In this document: positions 35,737 through 49,079 of the stretch, piece after piece
How positions within the stretch are numbered: position 1 is the first letter of the stretch
Layout of the letters: each line of letters begins with the position of its first letter
Source of the DNA: Coffea arabica
Taxonomy: Eukaryota > Streptophyta > Magnoliopsida > Gentianales > Rubiaceae
NCBI RefSeq assembly: GCF_036785885.1
Contig: NC_092320.1
Location: 13,145,557-13,209,556, forward strand
Reading direction: 5' to 3'
Length of the DNA: 64,000 bases
Notes under the pieces: generated by a model
Database searches by the model: none
Told to the model about the DNA's origin: nothing
The model's input: only the letters and a program-made list of their open reading frames with translations
Translations under genes and position numbers: made by a program

Positions 35737-35868
35737 GTCGAGTAGGTTTTGATCTAGGGATTAAAGTTGAAATCTTGAGAATTAAAGGTTTATAGTTTAA
35801 ATCTTCCCTCCCCCTCTCCATTTCTTAACTTCTATCTCTCTCTTGCTAAAAAATTTTTAAAAAAAATG
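35737..35868 (+). mobile_element. SINE-like insertion with 20-bp target-site duplication
   Basis: AACTAATGAACCCACCAYCT occurs at 35717-35736 and again at 35869-35888, with one mismatch. The enclosed 132 bp ends in an A-rich tail (AAAAAATTTTTAAAAAAAATG). The body begins GTCGAGTAGGTTTTGATCTA and has a TATAGTTTAAATCTTCC zone resembling a degenerate B-box. A related head-and-tail arrangement, without clear duplications, lies at about 35500-35620. The long flanking duplication is strong; the SINE identity is less certain. Confidence 0.55.
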
Positions 35869-36239
35869 AACTAATGAACCCACCACCTACCTAAAGAGGA
35901 ATTTGACTTATAAATCTTCTACAATTCAAATTGGAAATGAAGCAAACTCGAAGTATACTTTTGGGACTACTATTTTCATTTTCTAAATATTCTATTTTTC
36001 TTCCTTCCGCAAGGAATTCTCCGTTTTCTTGTTTTGTAGTAAATTATTTATCTCTAGGCATTCATCTTGACAATGCTTTTTCTTTTTTTTTTTTTAATGT
36101 TGTTTGCTCTCATGTTCAATTTTCTGAATCTAATTTTAAGCGAAAATCTTCACTGGTTGGATCAGTATTATTTCTTTACACTGGCATTGTGGATTCTCAT
36201 TTACATCAGTTGATACCTGACTGTTGGAAACAATGAATT

Positions 36240-37410
36240 ACATGTCACAATTAATACTAGAATACAAGTGATACAAAACTTATGAGGAGTGGGAGTGATG
36301 GACTATTGGAATTGGTTCGGGCACGAAGAATTTAGCCATTAAAGCTACACATAGCAGTCTGGCTCAATAAGCTAATTCTGTAGAAATAAAATGGATCTTG
36401 TTTGAGGGCATAACATGAGCTGAAATCTTAGCCGTTTGTTGGGAAGACTTTGGGTTGTGATGCTTTTAATTGAAATGATTGACGGTGTTGATTAGGCAAG
36501 AGTCAGCGTATTGTGGTGCAATTGGTAGGAGAATTAAGTGTTCGAAAATTTTCAAGAAACTCACCACTTATCACACATTTTCATATTTCTTAAAACTTAA
36601 GGATTAAAACTTGCTTCCAATGATATTGGAAACAGTAAAATGTTTATATGATGGCTGCAAATCATAGCTAGAATAGATTAAAAAAAAAACCTAACCAAAA
36701 ATATGAGGTACCCATAATTGGAACCGCTAATATTTGACATTATATAAAACCTAGGAATAAAGATAGAAAATAATTACTCGTTAAACAACATTGATTGGAA
36801 CTAAAGACTATTAATCAAAGAACCAAGCATGTTGTTTAGACTTAGACATACACATACGTGAATTCATGCCATAATTGATGTAAGTTTTAATAATAAGCTT
36901 CTCAGATAGAAAGCATATTAGTTAAGGGAACTAATCAAGAGGTTCAAAACTGTTGAGGCAAATTAAGGGGGCATCCAGCATCGGCAAATTAAGGGATTGC
37001 CATAGCTATTTCCTTGAAATCCTTTAAATAAGGATATTTTTTACCTTTAAACGAGAGTTAGAATCAACTCCTCTGTGTGTGTATATATATATCAAGGGTG
37101 TGATTAATTACATCTGACAATTTACTGAATACAAATGATACAAAATCAACACAAAAAAAATTAGCTTTTTTTTTTTTAAAAAAAATCAACAAGAAAAGAT
37201 TACGGTTATATCACCTGTTTGCCATGGCTTTAAATCACTAAATTTTCATCGTAGGATTAGTTGACCGTGTACTAAAGAGGTTGGACCTTCGGATGAGCTT
37301 ACCAAAATGGCATCGAAAGAGACGTTGGAGGCGTCTTCAAACGCGAAAGAAATTTCCCGGCAGAGCAACTGCGGTATCTGAGCTTCAATGGTCTTCAGAC
37401 TCCGAAAAAA
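36240..37410. other. intergenic stretch without supported genes
   Basis: AT-rich sequence with a GTGTGTATATATATAT microsatellite near 37075-37091 and poly-A/T runs. No splice-consistent coding exon or transposon ends were recognised. Confidence 0.5.
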
Positions 37411-37413
37411 CCA

Positions 37414-38151
37414 ATGTTTTGAAACTCGAATCGTTAATTGAACTGGTGGAGTGTTTGGATCAGAATTCAACTGGTCGGATTTGTTCAACTTTGATTCAAT
37501 AATTTTTTTAAAAAATAAGTTATGTAAATAGATATGCACAAAATAAGACATGCATTGCACTAATTTAAGACTTTATGTGATGAAATGTTTAATATTTTCA
37601 AAGAACTTGCGTTTTTACAAATAAAATTTTTAAATTATAAATTAAAATAAAATTATAAATTAAAATAAATAAATTTCATCTTAATTTTAATTGAATTTAC
37701 CAAAAAAATAATCGTAAATTCAACCCAAAAATACCACAATATTCTAAAATTATACAAAATTCACGTCTACGAAAATTAAACATTGTGAGTTTAAATTTTA
37801 ATTCACATTTTTTATATTTAAAGATTTCAACTTAAAAAAAAAAGAAGATTGGAGTTTGGAGAAAGTCAAGAAAATAGAAAATAGAGATACAAACTTGATA
37901 AGAGGCAAAAAATGAGAAGAAAGTGAGTGGATGTGATATTTAATAATTAGTCTTTAGAGTTAAGAAAAATCTATTTTTTTTAACAAAAAAAAAATCGCCG
38001 GTTCAACAGTTCAATTCGGTTCACACGGTTCACAAGATTCGAACAGTTCAATCCGATTTTTAAGTCTAATTAACCTAAAGTATGAATCGGACCGGAGCTA
38101 CAACCGGTCGAACTGACCGGTCCGACCAGTTCGATTCGATTTTCAAAACAT
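37414..38151. mobile_element. DNA-transposon derivative with GTTTTGAAA terminal inverted repeats
   Basis: The left end ATGTTTTGAAACTCGAATCG, followed by GAACTGGT, matches the reverse complement of the right end (ATGTTTTGAAAATCGAATCG, then AACTGGTCGG). The subterminal zones repeat GGTTCGAAC- and CCGGTC-like motifs. The interior is AT-rich and non-coding. A target-site duplication was not clear, so the superfamily is left open. Confidence 0.55.
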
Positions 38152-38626
38152 TCTCGAAAACATCCAAAAATTTTCATCACATTAGCTTTGTGATGATGGA
38201 GATATATTCATTGGTTAGGAGTCAATTTTCTCTACATTTATTCCACACCGTTTTCACTCTCAAAATCCTAGAAGTTCAAAAGAATTTGGCTCCTCTCTAT
38301 CTTCTCCTCTCCGCCTGATTGATTTAAGGTATGTAATGAAATGGTCTACAATTTCTAGGATTGTTTGTGTGAAATTTCCCTCCCTCTTTATAAGTTGGAC
38401 ATCTAATCAGTTGCCTGAAAATGCATTCTGCATTTTTCTGTATTGAATTGTTCTAAAATAATCCGAACAATGCTAACAAAATTGTAGACATAATTTGAGG
38501 AAGCTTGAGTCGTGTTTAATAGCGTTGTTCTAAGAAATTATTTCAGAAGTTGAAATGTTTTCCAGAAATTAATCGAATTTTCTTCTTGTAAACAAGAAAG
38601 ACCAGAACCAGCGAAAGTTGTATATA

Positions 38627-39250
38627 GAACTGTAAACGAGCCGAATCGAATCGAATATCTCATGTTTGAACTCTGTTCGTTAAGCGATTCGAACAATATT
38701 CGTGTTCGTTCGTTAATTTTCGAACTCCAAACATGTGTTCGTGTTTGGCTCGTTAAGCAAAATTCATATTCGAATTCGAGTTCGTGTTCGTGTTCGGCTT
38801 ATTTAACATAAACGAGTCGTTCGTGAACATGCTCGAAATGCTCGAATCCAAATTATTTTAAACCTTAAATATGCCATATAAATCATTAATCATTCTAAAA
38901 AACAATTAAAGCACTAAGTGACTATATAGCTAACATTAATATAAAAACAACAAATAAAACAAAGCAATTTGCCATCCAAATATAAAAGTCCAGCCATAAA
39001 ATTAACCCTAAAATTTGTTAAATGATAATTATGTCCATGTTCGCGATCGTTCACTAAAACTCGCGAATATGCTCGTGTTCGCGAACGTTCATTAAAACTT
39101 GCGAACACGCTTGTGTTCGCTCAATTATTAATCGAACAAAAAAATTCGTTCAAACTCGGTTCGTTTAAGGTTTCGGACGAGCTTTTCAAGAACACGAATG
39201 AGTCGAAACGAACTGAACTACCGAACAGCTTGGTTCGTTTAACAGCTTTA
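38627..39250. mobile_element. non-autonomous Mutator-like element with 10-bp target duplication
   Basis: GTTGTATATA flanks the element at 38617-38626 and 39251-39260. The ends read GAACTGTAAACGAGCCGAA and, reverse-complemented, TAAAGCTGTTAAACGAACC, imperfect inverted repeats. Subterminal zones are dense in GTTCGTGTTCG and GAACACG motifs. The flanking length suits Mutator-like transposition. A diverged relative (CTGTAAATGAGTCGAGTC) is seen near 55077-55200. Confidence 0.65.
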
Positions 39251-39426
39251 GTTGTATATATCCAGCAGAGAGGAGAAAAGAGAATAGAGAGGAAGAATGA
39301 GAGAAAGTGAGCTACTAGGAAAAGTCTACTGTGAGCTTTGAGTGTACTTTCCAAACTAGGAGCACTTGGTACTTATAGGCGTAAAAAAGAATATATTGGA
39401 GAAGCAAATCTAGGCCGTTAGAAGAT

Positions 39427-40050
39427 AAGGGATAAAACAAACTTTCTGAAACAAAAAGAGTTTGTGCCTGATCTTATTCAGATGGAAAGGGTCAAATTTA
39501 ATTCATGGTTTCAAATTGAATTCAAAAAGATAGAAGCAAAACTAGACCAGACCGTGCTTAACTCGTGCGCAGGGGAGGGGCAAAGGGATAAAACAAACGT
39601 TCTGAAACAAAAAGAACCTGATCTTTTCCAGATGGAAAGGGTCAAATTTAATTCTTGGTTTCACGGTAAGGTAAGATAGAAGCAAATCTAGACCGGACCG
39701 TGCTTAACTCACGTGAAGGGAGGAGGGGACAAAGGGATAAAACAAACTTTCTGAAACAAAAAGAACATTTGTGCTGAGAGCAGATCCACTGTCCAATTTT
39801 TTGTCCAATGTGAAACTACGTCTGCTGATGTAAAAAGAAGTATAAGGCAGCCAAACAGCCACCTATTTTTAGTTGCCACATCAACAGATGTAATAAGTGA
39901 AACTACGTAGTTTTACACTGGACAGGAAATTGGACACAAAAAATTGGACAGAGGATCTGCTCTCATTTGTGCTTGATCTTATCTAGATGGAAAAAATCAA
40001 ATTTAATTCTCGGTGACCGGATCGTGCTTAACTCACGCGTAGGGAGGCGG
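39427..40050. repeat. three-copy tandem repeat of about 150 bp, third copy split by a MITE
   Basis: Units start at 39427, 39583 and 39732 with AAGGGATAAAACAAAC. They share CTGAAACAAAAAGA, GATGGAAAGGGTCAAATTTA and CCGTGCTTAACTC in order, with spacings of 156 and 149 bp. The third unit continues after the inserted MITE (39776-39964) with GATCTTATCTAGATGG and CGTGCTTAACTCACGCG. No coding frame is shared among the copies. Confidence 0.75.
39776..39964. mobile_element. 189-bp MITE with 9-bp target duplication
   Basis: Terminal inverted repeats GAGAGCAGATCCACTGTCCA and GAGAGCAGATCCTCTGTCCA (right end, reverse-complemented) flank a short AT-rich interior with CTACGT repeats. ATTTGTGCT is duplicated at 39767-39775 and 39965-39973. 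Nine-base duplications point to a Mutator-like origin. It interrupts the third unit of the surrounding tandem repeat. Confidence 0.8.
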
Positions 40051-40955
40051 GGTAAATCCATCAATTTGCACTGAATAGGCATAATTTGACTTTCCTCTCA
40101 TGCATACGAACCCACATTAATTATCAACTTAACCAAGTCCAAATAGGAAATTAAGCATTAAAAAGTGATTGAAAATCTCTTTAGTTTTCTAACGTGCACA
40201 AAACCTTTTGAAATACTCAACTATTTACAACATGGTCAACAAGCGCCCATGTCTAATTATTAATCATATTCTGAACTGCCGTCTTCTTGGATCCCTTTGT
40301 TTCCAAACCTTATTCCACTTCTTGTCCCTGTTTATCTGTTGTCCATCTTAAGTTCATAAGCAGACTTGTTAGAGTAGTGGCCTCTGGCTTCATGCTTGCA
40401 GATAGGCGAATCTTCATTGTACCCGTCTCATCTCACCCGAAGGTAGTTTTCCAGTGGCCCAAGTTTCCATCCTCACTCTGCTAACCTGTTGTCTTTCACT
40501 CGTCTCCTCTCCTCTATTTCTGGTATTGCTTTGTGGATTCTCCAACTAGTGGGCGGTCTACCGTCCAGCAATCGACTCTCCAATCTCCATTTAGTCCCTT
40601 TTGCTAAAATTGTGCCCCTTGCCTTAATAATCGACGTGTGTGACTCTCCAACTTTTTCTTGGAATTTAGATCAACACTTTGTTGCTTTTGTTTACTGTTC
40701 AGCATTTTGGCCCACAAATCATCCTGCTGCTTAATTATTCTCAAACCCAGTTTAGCTAGCAAAGTTTTGTTATGCATCACCTCTGATGATCTTGCAAGAT
40801 GAACTGATAGGAAATTATGTTATGTTCTATATTTTTGTGTTAATGGTATAATCCAGACAAAGATTATTTGTATTATGAAATTAGAACTGATTGGTTTCCA
40901 TTAGTTAACTTCAGATTGCCGTTACAACTAGAATGCAATTATGGTATAGGAAAAT

Positions 40956-41085
40956 GAAGTAATTTGGGATACGTAAGATTTCAATAATTGTGAATAAGGA
41001 AGTAATTTGGAATACGTAAGATTTCAATAATTGTGAATAAGGAAGTAATTTGGCATATGTAAGATTTTAATAATTGTGATTTGAA
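40956..41085. repeat. three-copy 43-bp tandem repeat
   Basis: Units beginning GAAGTAATTTGG at 40956, 40999 and 41042 contain TACGTAAGATTTCAATAATT (diverged in the third). No gene function is apparent. The interval 40051-40955 has a few short frames with no recognisable domain. Confidence 0.75.
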
Positions 41086-41331
41086 AAAGATCTTACTATA
41101 GTTATATATGTAATAATCTTGATAGAAAGCATAATCATTTTTAAAAAAAATCATTAAGATAAAATTAATTATTTTTTAAAGTCATTTCAAAATTAGAGAT
41201 AATTTTTAAACAAATAATATAATATGATTAGGATTTAATATAGGTAAAGTCCAAATGACCCGTAACCTGTTAATTCGCATTAATTAGGCATGCTACGTAG
41301 GTGTGATAAACAAATTTGATTAAAATAGTTA

Positions 41332-41333
<2 letters not shown>

Positions 41334-41386
<53 letters not shown>
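41334..41386. repeat. AT dinucleotide microsatellite left of the satellite array
   Basis: An uninterrupted AT run of about 53 bp. A second AT run (52634-52661) lies just past the right end of the tandem array, inside the copied 3' UTR. Confidence 0.9.
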
Positions 41387-41389
<3 letters not shown>

Positions 41390-42169
41390 TTCTTATATAA
41401 TTGAAACCACTCGGTACTTGTTTAAATTCAATAGAGATGAAAAAAATATTTAATAATTAAAAAATTCAAAATTTTATATAAAAAAAAAGAATGAGGAGTT
41501 AGAAGCATTATAGCTTGACCATGCTAAAAACTTTTTCTACAATTTATATACATATATAGATAATTGATCTCAAACTCCCATCTTTTATTCTCTCAAAAAT
41601 CCCATTTACGCCGAAGAAACAGAGAAGAAGATCCCCAATTCCACGAGCTTCGGTTGGAAGTGGAATCTTGAGTTAATTCTTTTCATCAAGTTTCATCGTT
41701 TTCTTAGAAGAAAGAGGATGTAGATGAGGCACGTTTCTCTTTTGAATTTTCTTTATTTATTTTTTTTAGTAGATAAGATTACATTAACAAACCAAAAGTA
41801 TTTATAGGATAAGCCTATGATCAAATGGTCATGCCGTCAGCTGGAGAATTACATAGGTACTTTTCTAAGTTAATACATTTTCTTTCTTGTAGGTAAGTTC
41901 CAAACAAAACAATGGTAAAGCTTGGGCTTTTGAAATTGTATCAAGAAGGAGAAATTGGCAGTTTTGACTCATTCTTGTATAGGGCCAAAAGTTAAACCAT
42001 TTTCTTTCTTATAGGGAAGTTCATTTTTTTGCTTTTTTTGGAAGTAGATAATATTACATTGTCATTAACAAACCAAAAGTATTTACAGGACAAGCGTCTG
42101 CTCAAATCCTCATGGGATGCGGTTGAGAATTAAATAGGTCGCTTTCTAAATTAATACACTTCTTTCTTG

Positions 42170-44640
42170 CTGGAAGTTCCAAACAAAATATTGGTAAAGC
42201 TTGGGCTTCTGAAATTGCATCAAGAAGGAGAAATTGGCAGTTTTGACTCTTTCTTGTGTAGGGCCAAAAGTTAAACCATTTTCTTTCTTATAGGGAAGTT
42301 CATTTTTTTGCTTTTTTTGGAAGTAGATAATATTACATTGTCATTAACAAACCAAAAGTATTTACAGGACAAGCGTTTGCTCAAATCCTCATGGGATGCG
42401 CTTGAGAATTAAATAGGTCGCTTTCTAAGTTAGTACACTTCTATCTTGCTGGAAGTTCAAAACCAAACATTGGTAAAGCTTGGGCTTCTGAAATTGTATC
42501 AAGAAGGAGAAATTGGCAGTTTTGACTCTTTCTTGTGTAGGGCCAAAAGTTAAACCATTTTCTTTCTTATAGGAAAGTTCATTTGTTTTGCTTTTTTTGG
42601 AAGTAGATAATATTACATTGTCATTAACAAACCAAAAGTATTTACAGGACAAGCGTCTGCTCAAATCCTCAGGGGATGCGCTTGAGAATTAAATAGGTCG
42701 CTTTCTAAGTTAATACGCTTCTTTCTTGCCGGAAGTTCCAAACAAAACATTGGTAAAGCTTGGGCTTCTGAAATTGCATCAAGAAGGAGAAATTGGCAGT
42801 TTTGACTCATTCTTGTGTAGGGTCAAAAGTTAAACCATTTTCCTTCTTATAGGGAAGTTCATTTTTTTGCTTTTTTTGGAAGTAGATAATATTACATTGT
42901 CATTAACAAACCAAAAGTATTTACAGGACAAGTGTCTGCTCAAATTCTCGTGGGATGCGCTTGAGAATTAAATAGATCTCTTTCTAAGTTAATACACTTC
43001 TTTCTTGCTGGAAGTTCCAAACCAAACATTGGTGAAGCTTGGGCTTCTGAAATTGCATCAAGAAGGAGAAATTGGCAGTTTTGACTCACTCTTGTATAAG
43101 GGCAAAAGTTAAACCATTTTCTTTCTTATAAGGAAGTTCATTTTTTTTGCTTTTTTTGGAAGTAGATAATATTACATTGTCATTAACAAACCAAAAGTAT
43201 TTACAGGACAAACGTCTGCTCAAATCCTCGTGGGATGCGCTTGAGAATTAAATAGGTCGCTTTCTAAGTTAATACACTTCTTTCTTGCTAGAAGTTCCAA
43301 ACAAAACATTGGTAAAGCTTGGGCTTCTGAAATTGCATCAAGAAGGAGAAATTGGCAGTTTTGACTCTTTCTTGTGTAGGGCCAAAAGTTAAACCATATT
43401 CTTTCTTATAGGGAAGTTCATTTTTTTGCTTTTTTTTGGAAGTTGATAATATTACATTGTCATTAAAAAATCAAAAGTATTTACAGGACAAACGTCTGCT
43501 CAAATCCTCATGGGATGCGGTTGAGAATTAAATAGGTCGCTTTCTAAGTTAATACACTTCTTTCTTGCTAGAAGTTCCAAACAAAACATTGGTAAAGCTT
43601 GGGCTTCTGAAATTGCATCAAGAAGGAGAAATTGGCAGTTTTGACTCTTTCTTGTGTAGGGCCAAAAGTTAAACCATTTTCTTTCTTATAGGGAAGTTCA
43701 TTTTTTTGCTTTTTTTTGGAAGTTGATAATATTACATTGTCATTAAAAAATCAAAAGTATTTACAGGACAAGCGTCTGCTCAAATCCTCATGGGATGCGG
43801 TTGAAAATTAAATAGGTCGCTTTCTAAGTTAATACACTTCTTTCTTGCTGGAAGTTCCAAACCAAACATTGGTAAGGCTTGGCCTTCTGAAATTGCATCA
43901 AGAAGGAGAAATTGGCAGTTTTGACTCTTTCTTGTGTAGGGCCAAAAGTTAAACCATTTTCTTTCTTATAGGGAAGTTCATTTTTTTGCTTTTTTTTGGA
44001 AGTTGATAATATTACATTGTCAATAAAAAATCAAAAGTATTTACAGGGCAAGCGTCTGCTCAAATCCTCATGGGATGCGGTTGAGAATTAAATAGGTCGC
44101 TTTCTAAGTTAATACACTTCTTTCTTGCTGGAAGTTCCAAACCAAACATTGGTAAGGCTTGGCCTTCTGAAATTGCATCAAGAAGGAGAAATTGGCAGTT
44201 TTGACTCTTTCTTGTGTAGGGCCAAAAGTTAAACCATTTTCTTTCTTATAGGGAAGTTCATTTTTTTGCTTTTTTTTGGAAGTTGATAATATTACATTGT
44301 CATTAAAAAATCAAAAGTATTTACAGGACAAGCGTCTGCTCAAATCCTCATGGGATGCGGTTGAGAATTAAATAGGTCGCTTTCTAAGTTAATACACTTC
44401 TTTCTTCCTGGAAGTTCCAAACCAAACATTGGTAAGGCTTGGGCTTCTGAAATTGCATCAAGAAGGAGAAATTGATAGTTTTGACTCTTTCTTGTGTTGG
44501 GCCAAAAGTTAAACCATTTCCTTTCTTATAGGGAAGTTCATTTTTTTGCTTTTTTTTGGAAGTTGATAATATTACATTGTCATTAAAAAATCAAAAGTAT
44601 TTACAGGACAAGCGTCTGCTCAAATCCTCATGGGATGCGG
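42170..44640 (+). repeat. nine-unit higher-order block, left copy
   Basis: Units 2-10 carry private variants in a fixed order (AAAATATTGG; GCGTTTGCTC; CTATCTTGCTGG with GTTCAAAACC; CTCAGGGGATG; GGTGAAGC; AACCATATTC; GGCCTTCTGA twice; GTGTTGGGCC). The same order recurs exactly 3,636 bp to the right. Boundaries are accurate to within about one unit. Confidence 0.85.
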
Positions 44641-45805
44641 TTGAGAATTAAATAGGTCGCTTTCTAAGTTAATACACTTCTTTCTTGCTGGAAGTTCCAA
44701 ACCAAACATTGGTAAGGCTTGGCCTTCTGAAATTGCATTAAGAAGGAGAAATTGGCAGTTTTGACACTTTTTTGTATTGGGCCAAAAGTTAAACCATTTT
44801 CTTTCTTATAGGGAAGTTCATTTTTTTGCTTTTTTTGGAAGTAGATAATATTACATTGTTATTAACAAACCAAAAGTATTTACAGGACAAGCGTCTGCTC
44901 AAATCCTCGTGGGATGCGCTTGAGAATTAAATAGGTCGCTTTCTAAGTTAATACACTTCTTTCTTGCTAGAAGTTCCAAACAAAACATTGGTAAAGGCTT
45001 GGCCTTCTGAAATTGCATCAAGAAGGAGAAATTGGCAGTTTTGACTCTTTCTTGTGTAGGGCCAAAAGTTAAACCATTTTCTTTCTTATAGGGAAGTTCA
45101 TTTTTTTGCTTTTTTTTGGAAGTTGATAATATTACATTGTCATTAAAAAATCAAAAGTATTTACAGGACAAGCGTCTGCTCAAATCCTCATGGGATGCGG
45201 TTGAGAATTAAATAGGTCGCTTTCTAAGTTAATACACTTCTTTCTTGCTGGAAGTTCCAAACCAAACATTGGTAAGGCTTGGCCTTCTGAAATTGCATCA
45301 AGAAGGAGAAATTGGCAGTTTTGACTCTTTCTTGTGTAGGGCCAAAAGTTAAACCATTTTCTTTCTTATAGGGAAGTTCATTTTTTTGCTTTTTTTTGGA
45401 AGTTGATAATATTACATTGTCATTAAAAAATCAAAAGTATTTACAGGACAAGCGTCTGCTCAAATCCTCGTGGGATGCGCTTGAGAATTAAATAGATCTC
45501 TTTCTAAGTTAATACACTTCTTTCTTGCTGGAAGTTCCAAACCAAACATTGGTGAAGCTTGGGCTTCTGAAATTGCATCAAGAAGGAGAAATTGGCAGTT
45601 TTGACTCTTTCTTGTGTAGGGCCAAAAGTTAAACCATTTTCTTTCTTATAGGGAAGTTCATTTTTTTGCTTTTTTTGGAAGTAGATAATATTACATTGTC
45701 ATTAACAAACCAAAAGTATTTACAGGACAAGCGTCTGCTCAAATCCTCATGGGATGTGCTTGAGAATTAAATAGGTCGCTTTCTAAATTAATACACTTCT
45801 TCTTG

Positions 45806-48276
45806 CTGGAAGTTCCAAACAAAATATTGGTAAAGCTTGGGCTTCTGAAATTGCATCAAGAAGGAGAAATTGGCAGTTTTGACTCTTTCTTGTGTAGGGC
45901 CAAAAGTTAAACCATTTTCTTTCTTATAGGGAAGTTCATTTTTTTGCTTTTTTTGGAAGTAGATAATATTACATTGTCATTAACAAACCAAAAGTATTTA
46001 CAGGACAAGCGTTTGCTCAAATCCTCATGGGATGCGCTTGAGAATTAAATAGGTCGCTTTCTAAGTTAGTACACTTCTATCTTGCTGGAAGTTCAAAACC
46101 AAACATTGGTAAAGCTTGGGCTTCTGAAATTGTATCAAGAAGGAGAAATTGGCAGTTTTGACTCTTTCTTGTGTAGGGCCAAAAGTTAAACCATTTTCTT
46201 TCTTATAGGAAAGTTCATTTGTTTTGCTTTTTTTGGAAGTAGATAATATTACATTGTCATTAACAAACCAAAAGTATTTACAGGACAAGCGTCTGCTCAA
46301 ATCCTCAGGGGATGCGCTTGAGAATTAAATAGGTCGCTTTCTAAGTTAATACGCTTCTTTCTTGCCGGAAGTTCCAAACAAAACATTGGTAAAGCTTGGG
46401 CTTCTGAAATTGCATCAAGAAGGAGAAATTGGCAGTTTTGACTCATTCTTGTGTAGGGTCAAAAGTTAAACCATTTTCCTTCTTATAGGGAAGTTCATTT
46501 TTTTGCTTTTTTTGGAAGTAGATAATATTACATTGTCATTAACAAACCAAAAGTATTTACAGGACAAGTGTCTGCTCAAATTCTCGTGGGATGCGCTTGA
46601 GAATTAAATAGATCTCTTTCTAAGTTAATACACTTCTTTCTTGCTGGAAGTTCCAAACCAAACATTGGTGAAGCTTCGGCTTCTGAAATTGCATCAAGAA
46701 GGAGAAATTGGCAGTTTTGACTCACTCTTGTATAAGGGCAAAAGTTAAACCATTTTCTTTCTTATAAGGAAGTTCATTTTTTTTGCTTTTTTTGGAAGTA
46801 GATAATATTACATTGTCATTAACAAACCAAAAGTATTTACAGGACAAACGTCTGCTCAAATTCTCGTGGGATGCGCTTGAGAATTAAATAGGTCGCTTTC
46901 TAAGTTAATACACTTCTTTCTTGCTAGAAGTTCCAAACAAAACATTGGTAAAGCTTGGGCTTCTGAAATTGCATCAAGAAGGAGAAATTGGCAGTTTTGA
47001 CTCTTTCTTGTGTAGGGCCAAAAGTTAAACCATATTCTTTCTTATAGGGAAGTTCATTTTTTTGCTTTTTTTTGGAAGTTGATAATATTACATTGTCATT
47101 AAAAAATCAAAAGTATTTACAGGACAAACGTCTGCTCAAATCCTCATGGGTTGCGGTTGAGAATTAAATAGGTCGCTTTCTAAGTTAATACACTTCTTTC
47201 TTGCTAGAAGTTCCAAACAAAACATAGGTAAAGCTTGGGCTTCTGAAATTGCATCAAGAAGGAGAAATTGGCAGTTTTGACTCTTTCTTGTGTAGGGCCA
47301 AAAGTTAAACCATTTTCTTTCTTATAGGGAAGTTCATTTTTTTGCTTTTTTTTGGAAGTTGATAATATTACATTGTCATTAAAAAATCAAAAGTATTTAC
47401 AGGACAAGCGTCTGCTCAAATCCTCATGGGATGCGGTTGAGAATTAAATAGGTCGCTTTCTAAGTTAATACACTTCTTTCTTGCTGGAAGTTCCAAACCA
47501 AACATTGGTAAGGCTTGGCCTTCTGAAATTGCATCAAGAAGGAGAAATTGGCAGTTTTGACTCTTTCTTGTGTAGGGCCAAAAGTTAAACCATTTTCTTT
47601 CTTATAGGGAAGTTCATTTTTTTGCTTTTTTTTGGAAGTTGATAATATTACATTGTCATTAAAAAATCAAAAGTATTTACAGGACAAGCGTCTGCTCAAA
47701 TCCTCATGGGATGCGGTTGAGAATTAAATAGGTCGCTTTCTAAGTTAATACACTTCTTTGTTGCTGGAAGTTCCAAACCAAACATTGGTAAGGCTTGGCC
47801 TTCTGAAATTGCATCAAGAAGGAGAAATTGGCAGTTTTGACTCTTTCTTGTGTAGGGCCAAAAGTTAAACCATTTTCTTTCTTATAGGGAAGTTCATTTT
47901 TTTGCTTTTTTTTGGAAGTTGATAATATTACATTGTCATTAAAAAATCAGAAGTATTTACAGGACAAGCGTCTGCTCAAATCCTCATGGGATGCGGTTGA
48001 GAATTAAATAGGTCGCTTTCTAAGTTAATACACTTCTTTCTTGCTGGAAGTTCCAAACCAAACATTGGTAAGGCTTGGGCTTCTGAAATTGCATCAAGAA
48101 GGAGAAATTGACAGTTTTGACTCTTTCTTGTGTTGGGCCAAAAGTTAAACCATTTCCTTTCTTATAGGGAAGTTCATTTTTTTGCTTTTTTTTGGAAGTT
48201 GATAATATTACATTGTCTTTAAAAAATCAAAAGTATTTACAGGACAAGCGTCTGCTCAAATCCTCATGGGATGCGG
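45806..48276 (+). repeat. nine-unit higher-order block, right copy
   Basis: Units 15-23 repeat units 2-10 with identical spacing at a 3,636-bp offset. Only scattered differences are seen, for example TTCTCG for TCCTCG near 46860, GGGTTGCGG for GGGATGCGG near 47149, and ACATAGG for ACATTGG near 47224. The near identity implies a recent block duplication. Confidence 0.85.
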
Positions 48277-49079
48277 TTGAGAATTAAATAGGTCGCTTTC
48301 TAAGTTAATACACTTCTTTCTTGCTGGAAGTTCCAAACCAAACATTGGTAAGGCTTGGCCTTCTGAAATTGCATCAAGAAGGAGAAATTGGCAGTTTTGA
48401 CTCTTTCTTGTGTAGGGTCAAAAGTTAAACCATTTTCTTTCTTATAGGGAAGTTCATTTTTTTGCTTTTTTTTGGAAGTTGATAATATTACATTGTCATT
48501 AAAAAATCAAAAGTATTTACAGGACAAGCGTCTGCTCAAATCCTCGTGGGATGCGGTTGAGGATTAAATAGGTCGCTTTCTAAGTTAATACACTTCTTTC
48601 TTGCTGGAAGTTCCAAACCAAACATTGGTAAGGCTTGGGCTTCTGAAATTGCATCAAGAAGGAGAAATTGACAGTTTTGACTCTTTCTTGTGTTGGGCCA
48701 AAAGTTAAACCATTTCTTTTCTTATAGGGAAGTTCATTTTTTTGCTTTTTTTTGGAAGTTGATAATATTACATTGTCATCAAAAAATCAAAAGTATTTAC
48801 AGGACAAGCGTCTGCTCAAATCCTCATGGGATGCGGTTGAGAATTAAATAGGTCGCTTTCTAAGTTAATACATTTCTTTCTTGCTGGAAGTTCCAAACCA
48901 AACATTGGTAAGGCTTGGCCTTCTGAAATTGCATTAAGAAGGAGAAATTGGCAGTTTTGACACTTTTTTGTATAGGGCCAAAAGTTAAACCATTTTCTTT
49001 CATATAGGGAAGTTCATTTTTTTGCTTTTTTTGGAAGTAGATAATATTACATTGTCATTAACAAACCAAAAGTATTTAC

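Noticed and set aside
40287..40734. Two adjacent plus-strand frames of 65 and 81 codons
   Set aside because: No recognisable domain, signal peptide or splice-consistent partner. I could not tell a decayed transposon or gene piece from chance.
42425..46300. Two identical 79-codon minus-strand frames, 3,636 bp apart
   Set aside because: Each lies inside the satellite array and owes its identity to block duplication. Most other units have lost the frame, so it is not a conserved gene.
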